A DNA stretch of 64,000 nt, taken from NCBI RefSeq assembly GCF_034479515.1, contig NZ_CP140152.1:1736001-1800000 (forward strand), in the 5' to 3' direction. The notes under the pieces were generated by a model. That model worked only from the letters and a program-made list of their open reading frames with translations. It had not been told where the DNA came from and ran no database searches. A program made the position numbers and the translations under genes. This DNA comes from Duganella zoogloeoides. GTDB taxonomy: Bacteria; Pseudomonadota; Gammaproteobacteria; Burkholderiales; Burkholderiaceae_D. Positions 43,633-51,643 of this stretch are shown piece after piece. Position 1 is the first letter of the stretch, and each line of letters begins with the position of its first letter.

Positions 43633-44823
43633 ATGCCCGGCATCCACAAACTGACCAGCCTGGGACTCGCCAAACTGCGCAGCCCGGGCTACTACGGCGA
43701 CGGCGGCGGCCTCGTGTTACAGGTGTCCGCCTCTGGTACCAGAAGTTGGATTTTCCGCTACCAGCTCGAGGGCAGGCGGCACGAGATGGGCCTGGGTCCC
43801 TGCAGCGTGGTGGAGCTGGCCGAAGCCCGCGAACTGGCCAGGCGGTGCCGCCAGCTGCTGCACCAGGGCCTCGATCCGCTTGCCGACCGCCGCGACGCCC
43901 GCACGGCGCGCGCTGCAAAGAAAGCCCGCAGCATCACGCTCGACCAGTGCGCCGCCGCCTACATCGAGGCCCACCGTGGCGGCTGGCGCAATCCCAAGCA
44001 TGCGGCGCAGTGGGCGGCCACGCTAGCCACCTACGCGGCGCCGGTGATCGGCGCGCTGCCGGTGGCCGACGTCGATACCGACCTGATCGTTAAAGTCCTC
44101 ATGCCGATCTGGAACACCAAGACCGAGACCGCCACCCGCCTGCGCGGCCGCATCGAGAGCATCCTCGACTGGGCGACCGTGAGCAAATTCCGGCAGGGCG
44201 AGAACCCGGCCCGCTGGCGCGGCCACCTCGACCACCTGCTGGCCAACCCCGGCAAGGTCGCGCCCGTCAAAAACCACGCGGCGCTGCCGTGGCGCGACAT
44301 CGGCGCCTTCATGGCCGAACTGCGCGGCAACGCCGGCATGGGCGCGCTGGCGCTGCAGTTCACGATCCTGACGGCCGCGCGGTCGGGCGAGGTACGTGGG
44401 GCCACCTGGGACGAGATCGACCTGCCAGGGCGCTTGTGGACCATCCCTGCGGGCCGCATGAAGGCGAACAAGGAGCACCGGGTGCCGCTGTCGGATGCAT
44501 CGATGGCGCTGCTGGCAGCGCTGCCGCACCGTACCGGGGTGTTGTTCCCCGGCGTGAAGCAGCAGCCGCTGTCGGACATGAGCCTGACGGCGGTGCTGCG
44601 GCGCATGGACCGGGGTGACATCACTGTCCACGGCTTCCGGTCGTCGTTCCGCGACTGGTGCGCGGAGGCGGAAGGCAACAATTTTACGCGCGAGGTGTGC
44701 GAGCATGCGCTGGCCCATAGTTTGCCGGACCGGGTGGAGGCGGCCTACCGGCGCGGGGATCTGCTCGACAAGCGCGTTGTGCTGATGCAGGCGTGGGCGG
44801 ACTATTGTTCCCGAGCGCGCTGA
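43633..44823 (+). CDS. Tyrosine site-specific integrase (P4 type)
   Basis: Integrase (396 residues) with an N-terminal DUF4102-type arm-binding domain (Leu-Gly-Leu-Ala-Lys-Leu through Ala-Arg-Arg-Cys-Arg-Gln-Leu-Leu; about 1-90), a SAM-like core-binding domain (about 100-195) and the catalytic domain. The catalytic set is complete: Arg250, Lys280, His333, Arg336, His358 and Tyr372. A GGGAGGA ribosome site precedes the ATG. It lies just inside the tRNA-Ser attachment site and should catalyse insertion and excision of the island. Confidence 0.95.
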   Translation: MPGIHKLTSLGLAKLRSPGYYGDGGGLVLQVSASGTRSWIFRYQLEGRRHEMGLGPCSVVELAEARELARRCRQLLHQGLDPLADRRDARTARAAKKARSITLDQCAAAYIEAHRGGWRNPKHAAQWAATLATYAAPVIGALPVADVDTDLIVKVLMPIWNTKTETATRLRGRIESILDWATVSKFRQGENPARWRGHLDHLLANPGKVAPVKNHAALPWRDIGAFMAELRGNAGMGALALQFTILTAARSGEVRGATWDEIDLPGRLWTIPAGRMKANKEHRVPLSDASMALLAALPHRTGVLFPGVKQQPLSDMSLTAVLRRMDRGDITVHGFRSSFRDWCAEAEGNNFTREVCEHALAHSLPDRVEAAYRRGDLLDKRVVLMQAWADYCSRAR

Positions 44824-44931
44824 GCGGGCGGAGGCATGGCCTGCAAGGTGTCTTACTTGGGGTGTGGGAGGCGTGAGAACCGGTGGTACACGAAGCCCTC
44901 ACGCGTGGCGGAAAGAGTCACCTTGGTGCGC

Positions 44932-45165
44932 TCATTGCTGGCGGCTGGCGCGGATGCGCTCTGCCACCCATCGCTCGACTTCGTGGCGCACCCACCCACG
45001 GGCGCGGCCACTGATGGCGACAGGAGGAGGAAAGCGGCCATCCCGGATGAGCAGGTAGATGCTGCTGCGCGACAGGCCGCAGATCGCCTTGACCTCCGGC
45101 AGGCGCACCAGGCACAGACTGGCCGGGCGCGCCACCGACCGGCGGTCTTCACTGGGCGCTGTCAT
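44932..45165 (-). CDS. AlpA-family regulator / excisionase-like protein
   Basis: Small helix-turn-helix protein (77 residues) with the AlpA signature: Val-Arg-Leu-Pro-Glu-Val-Lys-Ala-Ile-Cys-Gly-Leu-Ser-Arg-Ser-Ser-Ile-Tyr, Phe-Pro-Pro-Pro-Val, Val-Arg-His-Glu-Val-Glu-Arg-Trp. AlpA proteins activate or direct excision in integrase-linked islands. It is convergent with the integrase and overlaps the next gene by about 17 bases. The ATG at 45165 was chosen because the longer frame adds only non-family sequence. Confidence 0.82.
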   Translation of the reverse strand: MTAPSEDRRSVARPASLCLVRLPEVKAICGLSRSSIYLLIRDGRFPPPVAISGRARGWVRHEVERWVAERIRASRQQ

Positions 45166-45550
45166 GGCAAGCTCCGTAAGCCTCGTCCCCGTCAACTGGC
45201 GGTACCGGCGGTGCAATGCCCCGGTACAAGTTGTCGCGGAACGCCAGCGCCTTGCGGTAGCCCTCGTTGAAGCGCGCCACGGTGCGCATGGGAACCGTTT
45301 CGCGCAGCGACCGGCACCGGGTCTTCTCTGCGGCGTAGGTCGTGTGTACGGGGCCCATGTCGCGCTCTATTGCCACCACCAGCGCGTACGGTTCCCCGTC
45401 CGACTGGAAGCTCAGCGTGCCGCCGGCGCCTGTGGCAATCGCGTCATCGAGCGCCGCCCTTAACTCCAGCAGTGCAACGCGGTCGCCCACGATGGCGCCG
45501 ACTTCGTCCCAGCGCGATGGTCCCATGAAATGCAGCATACGTTCGCTCAT
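45149..45550 (-). CDS. Island hypothetical protein (133 aa)
   Basis: Protein of 133 residues with a strong ribosome site (GGAGGCTATG then ATG). The first half has an alternating pattern suggesting an alpha/beta domain (Glu-Leu-Arg-Ala-Ala-Leu-Asp-Asp-Ala-Ile-Ala), and the C-terminal part is basic then acidic. It overlaps the AlpA-like gene, so both are probably co-expressed, as small accessory genes beside island integrases often are. No family recognised. Confidence 0.6.
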   Translation of the reverse strand: MSERMLHFMGPSRWDEVGAIVGDRVALLELRAALDDAIATGAGGTLSFQSDGEPYALVVAIERDMGPVHTTYAAEKTRCRSLRETVPMRTVARFNEGYRKALAFRDNLYRGIAPPVPPVDGDEAYGACHDSAQ

Positions 45551-45713
45551 CATAGCCTCCTGGCCTGGCGCGGAACTGCCGCGCGATCAGTATGTCGAAA
45601 TGACGAAACCAGTATGCAAGGGCTTCCAGACGCGGCAAAGCGAAAGACGACGGAAATATCGAATGGATCAAATGCGGCAGGAAGGTCCTTTCGGAGACGG
45701 CGCCCGTCATTGT

Positions 45714-45726
45714 TTCAGCCGCTAAA
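45714..45726. promoter_or_regulatory. KorB-type operator (OB) upstream of the korB-like gene
   Basis: TTCAGCCGCTAAA matches 12 of 13 positions of the IncP KorB operator TTTAGCCGCTAAA. It lies about 60 bases before the korB-like ATG, where autorepression would be expected. A second inverted repeat, GTTGA-N6-TCAAC, follows at 45745-45760. Confidence 0.6.
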
Positions 45727-45784
45727 TTCACACACCTTACTGGAGTTGACTTTTCTCAACGCGCGTCGTGACGGTCCGGTCAGC

Positions 45785-46717
45785 ATGGTGGAATTGAGCA
45801 ATGGTGGAGGGCAACACGATGGCACATCCATGTTAAAGCCGGCGACGCGGGGCGCACCGCTCCAGTTGCCGCTCGATCTCATCGACGAAGATCCGCACCA
45901 GCCGCGCGCGGCGGACAGCCCGGGCTTTTCCGCCGCCAGCCTCGGTGAACTGGCGAAATCGGTCAGGCTGCGCGGCGTCAAGACGCCGATTTCGGTACGC
46001 GAGCATCCGGGCAGGCCGGGACGTTACATCGTCAACCACGGCGCCCGCCGTTTCCGCGCCGCGCGCCTGGCCGGCCTGCGCACCGTTCCCGCCTTTATCG
46101 ACAACGACTACAACGAAACCGACCAGGTTATCGAGAACCTCCAGCGCAACGACCTGACGGCGCGCGAGATCGCCGACTACATCGGGCGCGAACTGGCGCG
46201 GGGGCTGCGCCGCAAAGAGATTGCGCAGCGCATCAGCAAGTCGGCTGCCTACGTCACCCAGCATGCCACGCTGCTCGACCTGCCGACGCCGGTGGCGCGG
46301 GCATTCAGTTCGGCGCGGGTGCGCGACGTCTCGCTGGTCAATGAACTGGTGCAGGCTTACAGGGACCGGCCCGACTTGGTGACGGCGTGGCTCGATGACG
46401 ATCAGCAGGAAGTTACCCGCGGATCGGTGCGCATGCTGCGCGAGTTTCTGGCGCAGTCGATCGAACTTCAAACGCTGGCCAGAGATCCGCCGGAACTGGC
46501 AGCCGGCGACAGCGTTCCTGACGCGTCCTCGCTGGCGCGGCAGGCAAGGGCGCCGGCCTTCAAGGGCGTGCTGCTGCTCACGCATGCCGGGCTATCGTGC
46601 GAGTTGCTGATGCGCCGCCCGTCGAGCCGCCAGCTGGCATGGGTGCGCTACGACGACGGGCGCACCGCAGAGGTGAGGCTGTCGGATTTGCAAGGCGATG
46701 CCTGGCGCGGTCTCTGA
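45785..46717 (+). CDS. KorB/ParB-like partition and repressor protein
   Basis: ParB-family DNA-binding protein (310 residues). An N-terminal ParB/Srx-like CTPase-type domain (about 20-125) contains Gly-Ala-Arg-Arg-Phe-Arg-Ala-Ala and Asn-Leu-Gln-Arg-Asn-Asp-Leu-Thr. The helix-turn-helix region (about 125-180) contains Ile-Ala-Gln-Arg-Ile-Ser-Lys-Ser-Ala-Ala-Tyr-Val-Thr-Gln-His. A C-terminal SH3-like dimer domain resembles IncP KorB rather than chromosomal ParB. KorB silences plasmid operons and partitions plasmids with IncC/ParA; no ParA is encoded here. A KorB-like operator precedes the gene. The start is uncertain (ATG 45785 or 45830). Confidence 0.85.
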   Translation: MVELSNGGGQHDGTSMLKPATRGAPLQLPLDLIDEDPHQPRAADSPGFSAASLGELAKSVRLRGVKTPISVREHPGRPGRYIVNHGARRFRAARLAGLRTVPAFIDNDYNETDQVIENLQRNDLTAREIADYIGRELARGLRRKEIAQRISKSAAYVTQHATLLDLPTPVARAFSSARVRDVSLVNELVQAYRDRPDLVTAWLDDDQQEVTRGSVRMLREFLAQSIELQTLARDPPELAAGDSVPDASSLARQARAPAFKGVLLLTHAGLSCELLMRRPSSRQLAWVRYDDGRTAEVRLSDLQGDAWRGL

Positions 46718-46929
46718 TGCAAGAAACGATTTATCTCATTTCAGCTTCGCCGCGCGCTGTCGCCGTTGGCGCCGGCACTACGGGTGCTACGCTTGCCAGT
46801 CACCGACCTTGCCGCCAATGCGGTCCAGTCCATGATCGTGCTCGTCATTCATCAGGCGCCGACCTGGGGGAGGGCCGCCCATCTGTCGCATCCACAAGAT
46901 CGTGCTTCCGAGGCGCACGCATCTTCTAT

Positions 46930-47034
46930 CAATAATAATAGTAAGAATATTATTCCTATTAATACTCTTATTCCTATTATTACTACTGCTTGATACGCCT
47001 CAAGGTCCGTCCCAGTAATAAGAATAATATTCTT
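46930..47034. repeat. AT-rich iteron-like repeats before the kfrA-like gene
   Basis: This stretch, inside a 335-base gap without a gene, is strikingly AT-rich. AAGAATATTATTCCTATTA (46943-46961) is repeated, inverted and nearly perfectly, at 47014-47034, and a further TTATTCCTATTATTACT lies between them. The right copy also holds AGAAT-AAT-ATTCT. These are likely KfrA binding sites or a relic of plasmid iterons. Confidence 0.7.
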
Positions 47035-47052
47035 TTTAGGGGAGGGCGCATC

Positions 47053-47784
47053 ATGAACACCGATACCGATATTCCAGGCCGCATCATGTCCGCCGCCGAC
47101 ACGCTGTTCGCGCAGGGTGGCGGCATCGAGTTTCCTACCGTTGATGCCGTACGCAAGGCGGCGCGCGTGAGCATGAACGACGCCAGCCAGGTCATGAAGG
47201 CCTGGCGCCGCGCGCAGCTTGCCGGCGCCAAGCCGGTCCCGGTCGATGTGCCACCAGCCTTGCAAGATATCCACCGTACCGGCCTGGAGGCACTGTGGCG
47301 CGCGGCGCAGGACCATGCCAGTCAGAGCATGGCGAACCTGCAGGTGGCGTGGGACGCCGAGCGCGCCGAGAACGAACAACTGAACCGCGAAATGGTCGAA
47401 GCCTTCGAGGAGCAGGCGGCTGAACTGGAAAAAGCCAACGATGAGCGAGCAGCGTGCAGGCAGCGCATCGCCGAACTGGAGGCCGCGACCCACGCCCACC
47501 TGGAATCGATCTCGCGCATGGAGTCAAACTTGAGCGCGGCGCAGGCAGAGGTTCGCACCCACGCAGCGCGCGCGGTGGAGATCGAGCGGCGCGCCGACGA
47601 GCTGCGCACCGAGCTTGACCGCGCCCATGCCGCCAATGCCGCCCAGGCAGAAAAGGAAGCAGCCAGCCAGACGGAGCTTGCTGCAGTTCGCGTCGAGATG
47701 CTGCGCTTGATGCAGATGGTCTCCGGTGCAATCGGCGGCAGAATTCCTGCGACAAAAGACTATAGTGATCGGAAACGACAGTGA
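47053..47784 (+). CDS. KfrA-like DNA-binding coiled-coil protein
   Basis: KfrA-type protein (243 residues): N-terminal DNA-binding domain (about 1-70, Ala-Asp-Thr-Leu-Phe-Ala-Gln-Gly-Gly-Gly and Thr-Val-Asp-Ala-Val-Arg-Lys-Ala-Ala-Arg-Val-Ser) and a long alpha-helical coiled coil (about 90-225, repeated Glu/Ala/Arg heptads). IncP KfrA represses its own gene and helps plasmid maintenance. The gene follows AT-rich repeats and a GGGGAGGGCG ribosome site, and precedes a KfrB-like gene by 31 bases. Confidence 0.85.
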   Translation: MNTDTDIPGRIMSAADTLFAQGGGIEFPTVDAVRKAARVSMNDASQVMKAWRRAQLAGAKPVPVDVPPALQDIHRTGLEALWRAAQDHASQSMANLQVAWDAERAENEQLNREMVEAFEEQAAELEKANDERAACRQRIAELEAATHAHLESISRMESNLSAAQAEVRTHAARAVEIERRADELRTELDRAHAANAAQAEKEAASQTELAAVRVEMLRLMQMVSGAIGGRIPATKDYSDRKRQ

Positions 47785-47815
47785 CCGCGACGACGCCCCA
47801 TGCCGGGAGATTTAG

Positions 47816-48160
47816 ATGAGCCAGAGGGTCTTGGTAATGAACGGCCAGCGCCTGCTGCAAAGCGAGAGCGACGGCAAATGGGTGACCAACAAGGTCGATA
47901 AGGCAGGGCAGCTCAAGCCGGGCATTTACCGCTTCGACGCCGCCCAGCCAGCGGACAGGGCCAAGTCCCATCTTGGCGTCATCGTCCATGCGGACCGGCA
48001 CTCGGTCTTCCAGCAGTCGGGGCAGTCCCTCGTCAGGCACGACGCCGATGCCTTCGCGCAGGCGCCGGCGCACGGCGCAGCGGCGCGGATCGCATACGCC
48101 CAGGGCAAGGCAAGCTGCGAACAGGAAGGCCAGCAAGTGCGGCGCGGTATCAGGCGGTAG
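47816..48160 (+). CDS. KfrB-domain protein
   Basis: Protein of 114 residues resembling the KfrB domain of IncP-type plasmids: Ser-Gln-Arg-Val-Leu-Val-Met-Asn-Gly-Gln-Arg-Leu-Leu-Gln, Gly-Val-Ile-Val-His-Ala-Asp, Val-Phe-Gln-Gln-Ser-Gly. KfrB acts with KfrA in plasmid maintenance. It is third in the korB-kfrA-kfrB order. The C-terminal part (Ser-Cys-Glu-Gln-Glu-Gly) is not recognised. Confidence 0.7.
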   Translation: MSQRVLVMNGQRLLQSESDGKWVTNKVDKAGQLKPGIYRFDAAQPADRAKSHLGVIVHADRHSVFQQSGQSLVRHDADAFAQAPAHGAAARIAYAQGKASCEQEGQQVRRGIRR

Positions 48161-48229
48161 CGGTCACCGCAGGCCGATGTTCCACATTTCGCCGGGACGA
48201 CATTCGCGCAAAGGACAGCACATCGCATC

Positions 48230-48589
48230 ATGTACAACCAGATATTCTTCACCAACGTGCTGCGCACGCTCGATGAACAGGGCATGACCAAGAGCGAACT
48301 GGCCGACAAGGCCGGCATCTCCGTGTCGTTCCTGTCCGACCTGACCAATGGGAAAGCCAATCCCTCGCTCAAGGTGCTCGATGCCATCGCCCGCGCGCTC
48401 AATACCGCGCTGCCGGCGCTGCTGGAAATCACCGACCTTGATGAGACCACCATGGCTGCGCTGATGGATGGACAAACCACGCAGAGCCTGCCCGATGGAT
48501 ATGTACGCCTGAGTGCCGTGCTCACCCCTTTCCAGGCGTTTGCGGTCAAGCGCTGGGACGAGGAGAACCGCAGGAAGCTCAGGCGGTAA
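48230..48589 (+). CDS. XRE-family regulator resembling TrbA/KorC-type proteins
   Basis: Helix-turn-helix repressor (119 residues): Met-Thr-Lys-Ser-Glu-Leu-Ala-Asp-Lys-Ala-Gly-Ile-Ser-Val-Ser-Phe-Leu-Ser-Asp-Leu and Asn-Pro-Ser-Leu-Lys-Val-Leu. IncP TrbA, a global regulator of transfer genes, shares this pattern (Ile-Ser-Phe, Gly-Lys-Ala-Asn-Pro-Ser-Leu). The C-terminal Leu-Thr-Pro-Phe-Gln-Ala-Phe-Ala-Val-Lys-Arg-Trp resembles TrbA tails. No transfer genes remain in the island. Confidence 0.78.
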   Translation: MYNQIFFTNVLRTLDEQGMTKSELADKAGISVSFLSDLTNGKANPSLKVLDAIARALNTALPALLEITDLDETTMAALMDGQTTQSLPDGYVRLSAVLTPFQAFAVKRWDEENRRKLRR

Positions 48590-48724
48590 ATTGCAGACTT
48601 GATCCGCACGAAGACGGGCAGGAGCGCACACATTTCAAACCAGATAGTGGACTTCGGCGCTGATTGAGCGTGGTCAGCCACTTTTTCAGGCGATATCTTG
48701 CCAAATGGCCAGGAGGCAGATGCG

Positions 48725-49210
48725 ATGCGAATTGTCCTACTGCTTGTCCTGTTCATGTTTTGCGACGTTGCCTGCGCGATGGACGAGACTTTCAGCAACA
48801 TTTTCCTGGATCGTAAAAGTAATGCTCGCGTCTCGCTGGCACAGGGTGGTGAACGACGGCTGACGACCCATGGCCGCGCGATGCGCGTTGCTCTCTCTGG
48901 CGACAGGCGCACGGCTGCCTGGCTGGTGCGGGAGACCTGGGAGCTCGACGGCCAACGCTTTGTCAGCGCCGACACGCTGATGGCCTACAGGGGGGACAGA
49001 TACCGGCGTATCAAGTGCTCGCCGTTCATACGAAGCTATTGGTTCTGGAACGGAGGAAAGCAGCTCGCGATCGATTGTGGTGGCCTGCACTTCGCAGGAA
49101 CCCTGTCGCTGTATGACTTCGCAACAGGTAAGCTCGTCGACTCGTTCTCCGAGCCGGACATCCCGGAAGCTGGGCGACCCGCCTGGTCCAGGCCGACAGA
49201 TGAATACTAG
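48725..49210 (+). CDS. Exported hypothetical protein
   Basis: Protein of 161 residues with a signal peptide (Met-Arg-Ile-Val-Leu-Leu-Leu-Val-Leu, cut near Ala-Cys-Ala). AGGAGG lies 8 bases before the ATG. The mature domain has Arg-Arg-Ile-Lys-Cys, Gly-Gly-Lys-Gln-Leu-Ala-Ile-Asp-Cys-Gly-Gly and Phe-Ala-Thr-Gly-Lys-Leu, suggesting a WD/beta-propeller-like blade. No family recognised. Confidence 0.6.
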   Translation: MRIVLLLVLFMFCDVACAMDETFSNIFLDRKSNARVSLAQGGERRLTTHGRAMRVALSGDRRTAAWLVRETWELDGQRFVSADTLMAYRGDRYRRIKCSPFIRSYWFWNGGKQLAIDCGGLHFAGTLSLYDFATGKLVDSFSEPDIPEAGRPAWSRPTDEY

Positions 49211-49336
49211 TCGCGAGAGGTGTTGCCGGGCGCGCCTCCAGCAGCGGGGCTATCCCGTCAACATTTGCTTTTCTACAAGGGGACGATACCTGGAGCGCCT
49301 ATGGTTGATCTTTAAACAACGAACGGAGTATCAACC

Positions 49337-49909
49337 ATGTCGAGCGCTACCTTTTCTTTGTCATCCGCAGCACGCGGTCTACGCAGTTTCTGGTGCATCG
49401 CCATCGCCGCAAGCCTTGCCTGTTCAGGTGCGCTGGCAGCCGATGCGGGCAAGACCGCCAGTCCTGGCGAACTTGCCGAAATCGCTGGTCCCGACCGCAA
49501 TGACGACGGTATCCGGGATGACCTGGAAGCCTTTGTGACCAAAAAATTTGGCGACGACGCGCGCGTGCTGCGCAGTGTGCAGAACGCATTGATCGCCTGG
49601 CGGTACGCCCTTGGTGCAACCGATAAACATTCCTCATCGGCGGCGCACTCGATGAGTATACGTTCTTCAGAATGCTTGGGCGCGCTTGTACGAGAAGGTA
49701 AAGGAATTAACATCCGTGCGATCGAGGAATTGGCAGAGATGATGGCCAACACGCCCGAACGCGTCGCCGCGATTGAGGCCCATGCGCAACGCATACGCGA
49801 TGTAAATTTTGTCGTCAACAACGCGCCAGAATGGGGGGAATGGTGCGAAGGGGCGGTTGACGAGCAGGTCCGCGCTGCACGGGCGGCCATGGTCGCGGCG
49901 CCCAAGTAA
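49337..49909 (+). CDS. Secreted EF-hand protein A
   Basis: Protein of 190 residues with a signal peptide (cut near Ala-Leu-Ala-Ala) and a classic EF-hand loop, Asp-Arg-Asn-Asp-Asp-Gly-Ile-Arg-Asp-Asp-Leu-Glu, about 20 residues into the mature part. The rest is helical. A similar protein is encoded on the opposite strand at 49946-50506; both share Asp-Asp-Leu-x-x-Phe-Val and the EF-hand. Calcium binding is inferred; function unknown. Confidence 0.65.
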   Translation: MSSATFSLSSAARGLRSFWCIAIAASLACSGALAADAGKTASPGELAEIAGPDRNDDGIRDDLEAFVTKKFGDDARVLRSVQNALIAWRYALGATDKHSSSAAHSMSIRSSECLGALVREGKGINIRAIEELAEMMANTPERVAAIEAHAQRIRDVNFVVNNAPEWGEWCEGAVDEQVRAARAAMVAAPK

Positions 49910-49945
49910 GGCTGGTGGCCGGGCGGCCATTCGGCCGCCACCGCC

Positions 49946-50506
49946 TCACTTATCCGCTACCTGGCGCAGGTCGGCCACACCGAGTGGCTCCATGCAGGCA
50001 GCGTCAAACCGCGGCGTTGCCTGCACGTTCAGCTTCATGGCATCCACACGGAGCAAATGCTCACGCATCGCGTCCTGCCGGAAACCGGTATTCCCGATCC
50101 TCTCCGCAAGTTCCATGAAAGCGTATGCATTGAGCGATGGTTCGATCTCGGCCAGTCCTTTGATACAAGCGATCGCATGCAGGTACATCGGATGCACACG
50201 AGCCGACTGCTGCTGCGTCGTGGTAATCATTGCGTGCTGTGCACTGATCACGAAGTTCTGCATTGTCCTGGCGGCACGCTTGTCACCGCCAAAGTGCTGT
50301 TGCACGAAATCGTCGAGGTCGTCGCGTACGCCGTTGCCGTCAAGGTCAGGCTCGAGCAGGGCCGCTTTCGAATCTCGCTGGTGCACGAGCCCGTCATCCG
50401 CCGGAAAGGTCGCGGCAACAGCCCGCTCAACGGACACAAGTGCAGTAACAGCGATGACAATGATCGACAAGCGCTGGCGAAATCGGGAGGTGATTGAAAC
50501 GGTCAT
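49946..50506 (-). CDS. Secreted EF-hand protein B (paralogue, convergent)
   Basis: Protein of 186 residues with a signal peptide (Ser-Ile-Ile-Val-Ile-Ala-Val-Thr-Ala-Leu, cut near Ala-Val-Ala-Ala) and the EF-hand-like loop Asp-Leu-Asp-Gly-Asn-Gly-Val-Arg-Asp-Asp-Leu-Asp. The C-terminal helical region resembles protein A (Asp-Asp-Phe-Val, Ala-Arg-Thr-Met-Gln-Asn-Phe). It is convergent with A, about 35 bases between the stops, consistent with an inverted duplication that has diverged. Confidence 0.65.
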   Translation of the reverse strand: MTVSITSRFRQRLSIIVIAVTALVSVERAVAATFPADDGLVHQRDSKAALLEPDLDGNGVRDDLDDFVQQHFGGDKRAARTMQNFVISAQHAMITTTQQQSARVHPMYLHAIACIKGLAEIEPSLNAYAFMELAERIGNTGFRQDAMREHLLRVDAMKLNVQATPRFDAACMEPLGVADLRQVADK

Positions 50507-50662
50507 GTTTGGCCTCGACGAAAAGATGAATAAACGTCGACAATATCGCGCAACTTGACTGCTTCAGTTGTTTCGACACAATGATCTTTGCTGGCAGCAG
50601 CTTGCCCACGCGACGATCTTGGTGAACAAGGAACCGTCGATCAGCGTCAAGGTGCCAGCCAG

Positions 50663-51484
50663 GGTTCTGTCGCATTAGCGAAGGTCGACGAGCCAATCAG
50701 GTAAACTGCGGCGCCCGAGCCCAGGACGAATCGACATGCTCAACTTCAAAGGGATGCGCTTTCCTATCGACGTGATCTTGATTTGCATTCGCTGGTACGT
50801 GGCGTACCCGCTGAGCTAACGAAACCTGGAAGAAATGATGGAAGAGCGCGGCGTGTCGGTCGACCATTCGTCGATCAATCGATGGGCGATTCGTTTCCTG
50901 CCCTTGGTCGAGAAGATGCCCGGAAAAACAAGCGCCCAGTCGGCCGCAGCTGGCGCATTGATGAGACCTACATCAAGGTCAAAGGCGTTTGGAAATACCT
51001 ATACCGCGCCGTCGATAAGGAAGGAAAGACCGTCGACTTCCTGCTCACGGCCAAGCGCGACATGGTCGCAGCAAAGCGCTTCTTCAACAAGGCTATGGGA
51101 GCGAACGGCGATCCGGCCAAGGTCGCGATGGACAAGAGCGGCGCCAACAAGGCGGCGATCGATGCGATCAACGCCGGCCGCGACGTGCCGATCCTGGTGC
51201 ACCAGGTCAAATACCTCAACAACATCATCGAACAGGACCATCGCGCCATCAAGCGGGTAACCAGGCCGATGCTCAACTTCAAATAGTTTCGCGCCGCCCA
51301 CTGCGTGCTCGCAGGCGTCGAACTCATGCGCATGATCCGCAAGGGCCAGTTCGCAATCAACGGAGCCGATGCGATGTCGTTCGCCGACCAATTTTATGCG
51401 CTGGCGGGCAAGGTCCGTCCTGTTTGAGTGGCCATGTGCCATGCCGGGAAAACTCCGCCGTTTGATCAACAATGCGACAGAACC
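50663..51484 (+). mobile_element. IS6-family insertion sequence, copy 1 (degenerate)
   Basis: 822 bases bounded by perfect 14-base inverted repeats GGTTCTGTCGCATT and AATGCGACAGAACC. The size and ends are typical of IS6. No 8-base target duplication is seen (flanks CCAGCCAG and ACAAAAAC differ), as after rearrangement. Its transposase is broken, so it cannot move by itself. Confidence 0.88.
50736..51427 (+). pseudogene. IS6-family transposase, copy 1, inactivated
   Basis: Three blocks give an IS6 transposase: Met-Leu-Asn-Phe-Lys-Gly-Met-Arg-Phe-Pro, then an in-frame TAA at about 50818; Glu-Glu-Arg-Gly-Val-Ser-Val-Asp-His-Ser; and after a one-base deletion near 50925, Arg-Ile-Asp-Glu-Thr-Tyr-Ile-Lys, Ala-Met-Asp-Lys-Ser-Gly-Ala and Glu-Gln-Asp-His-Arg (the DDE residues). 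A TAG at about 51284 cuts the last part. Two stops and a frameshift make it inactive. Confidence 0.85.
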
Positions 51485-51643
51485 ACAAAAACGTTCCTTG
51501 AAACAATCTGATAGATTTTTCAATTAATTTTCCGATAAGATCTACTGGTCGTTTCCCTCCATGAACTTTTCTAGGAATTCTATGCAGCTCGAAATAGCTG
51601 TAGCTGACCTCGGCGCGCCTGTCGGCGTTTTGCCTGCGATATC

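Noticed and set aside
50655..51492. 8-bp target-site duplication around IS copy 1
   Set aside because: Flanks CCAGCCAG and ACAAAAAC are unrelated, so no duplication can be claimed.
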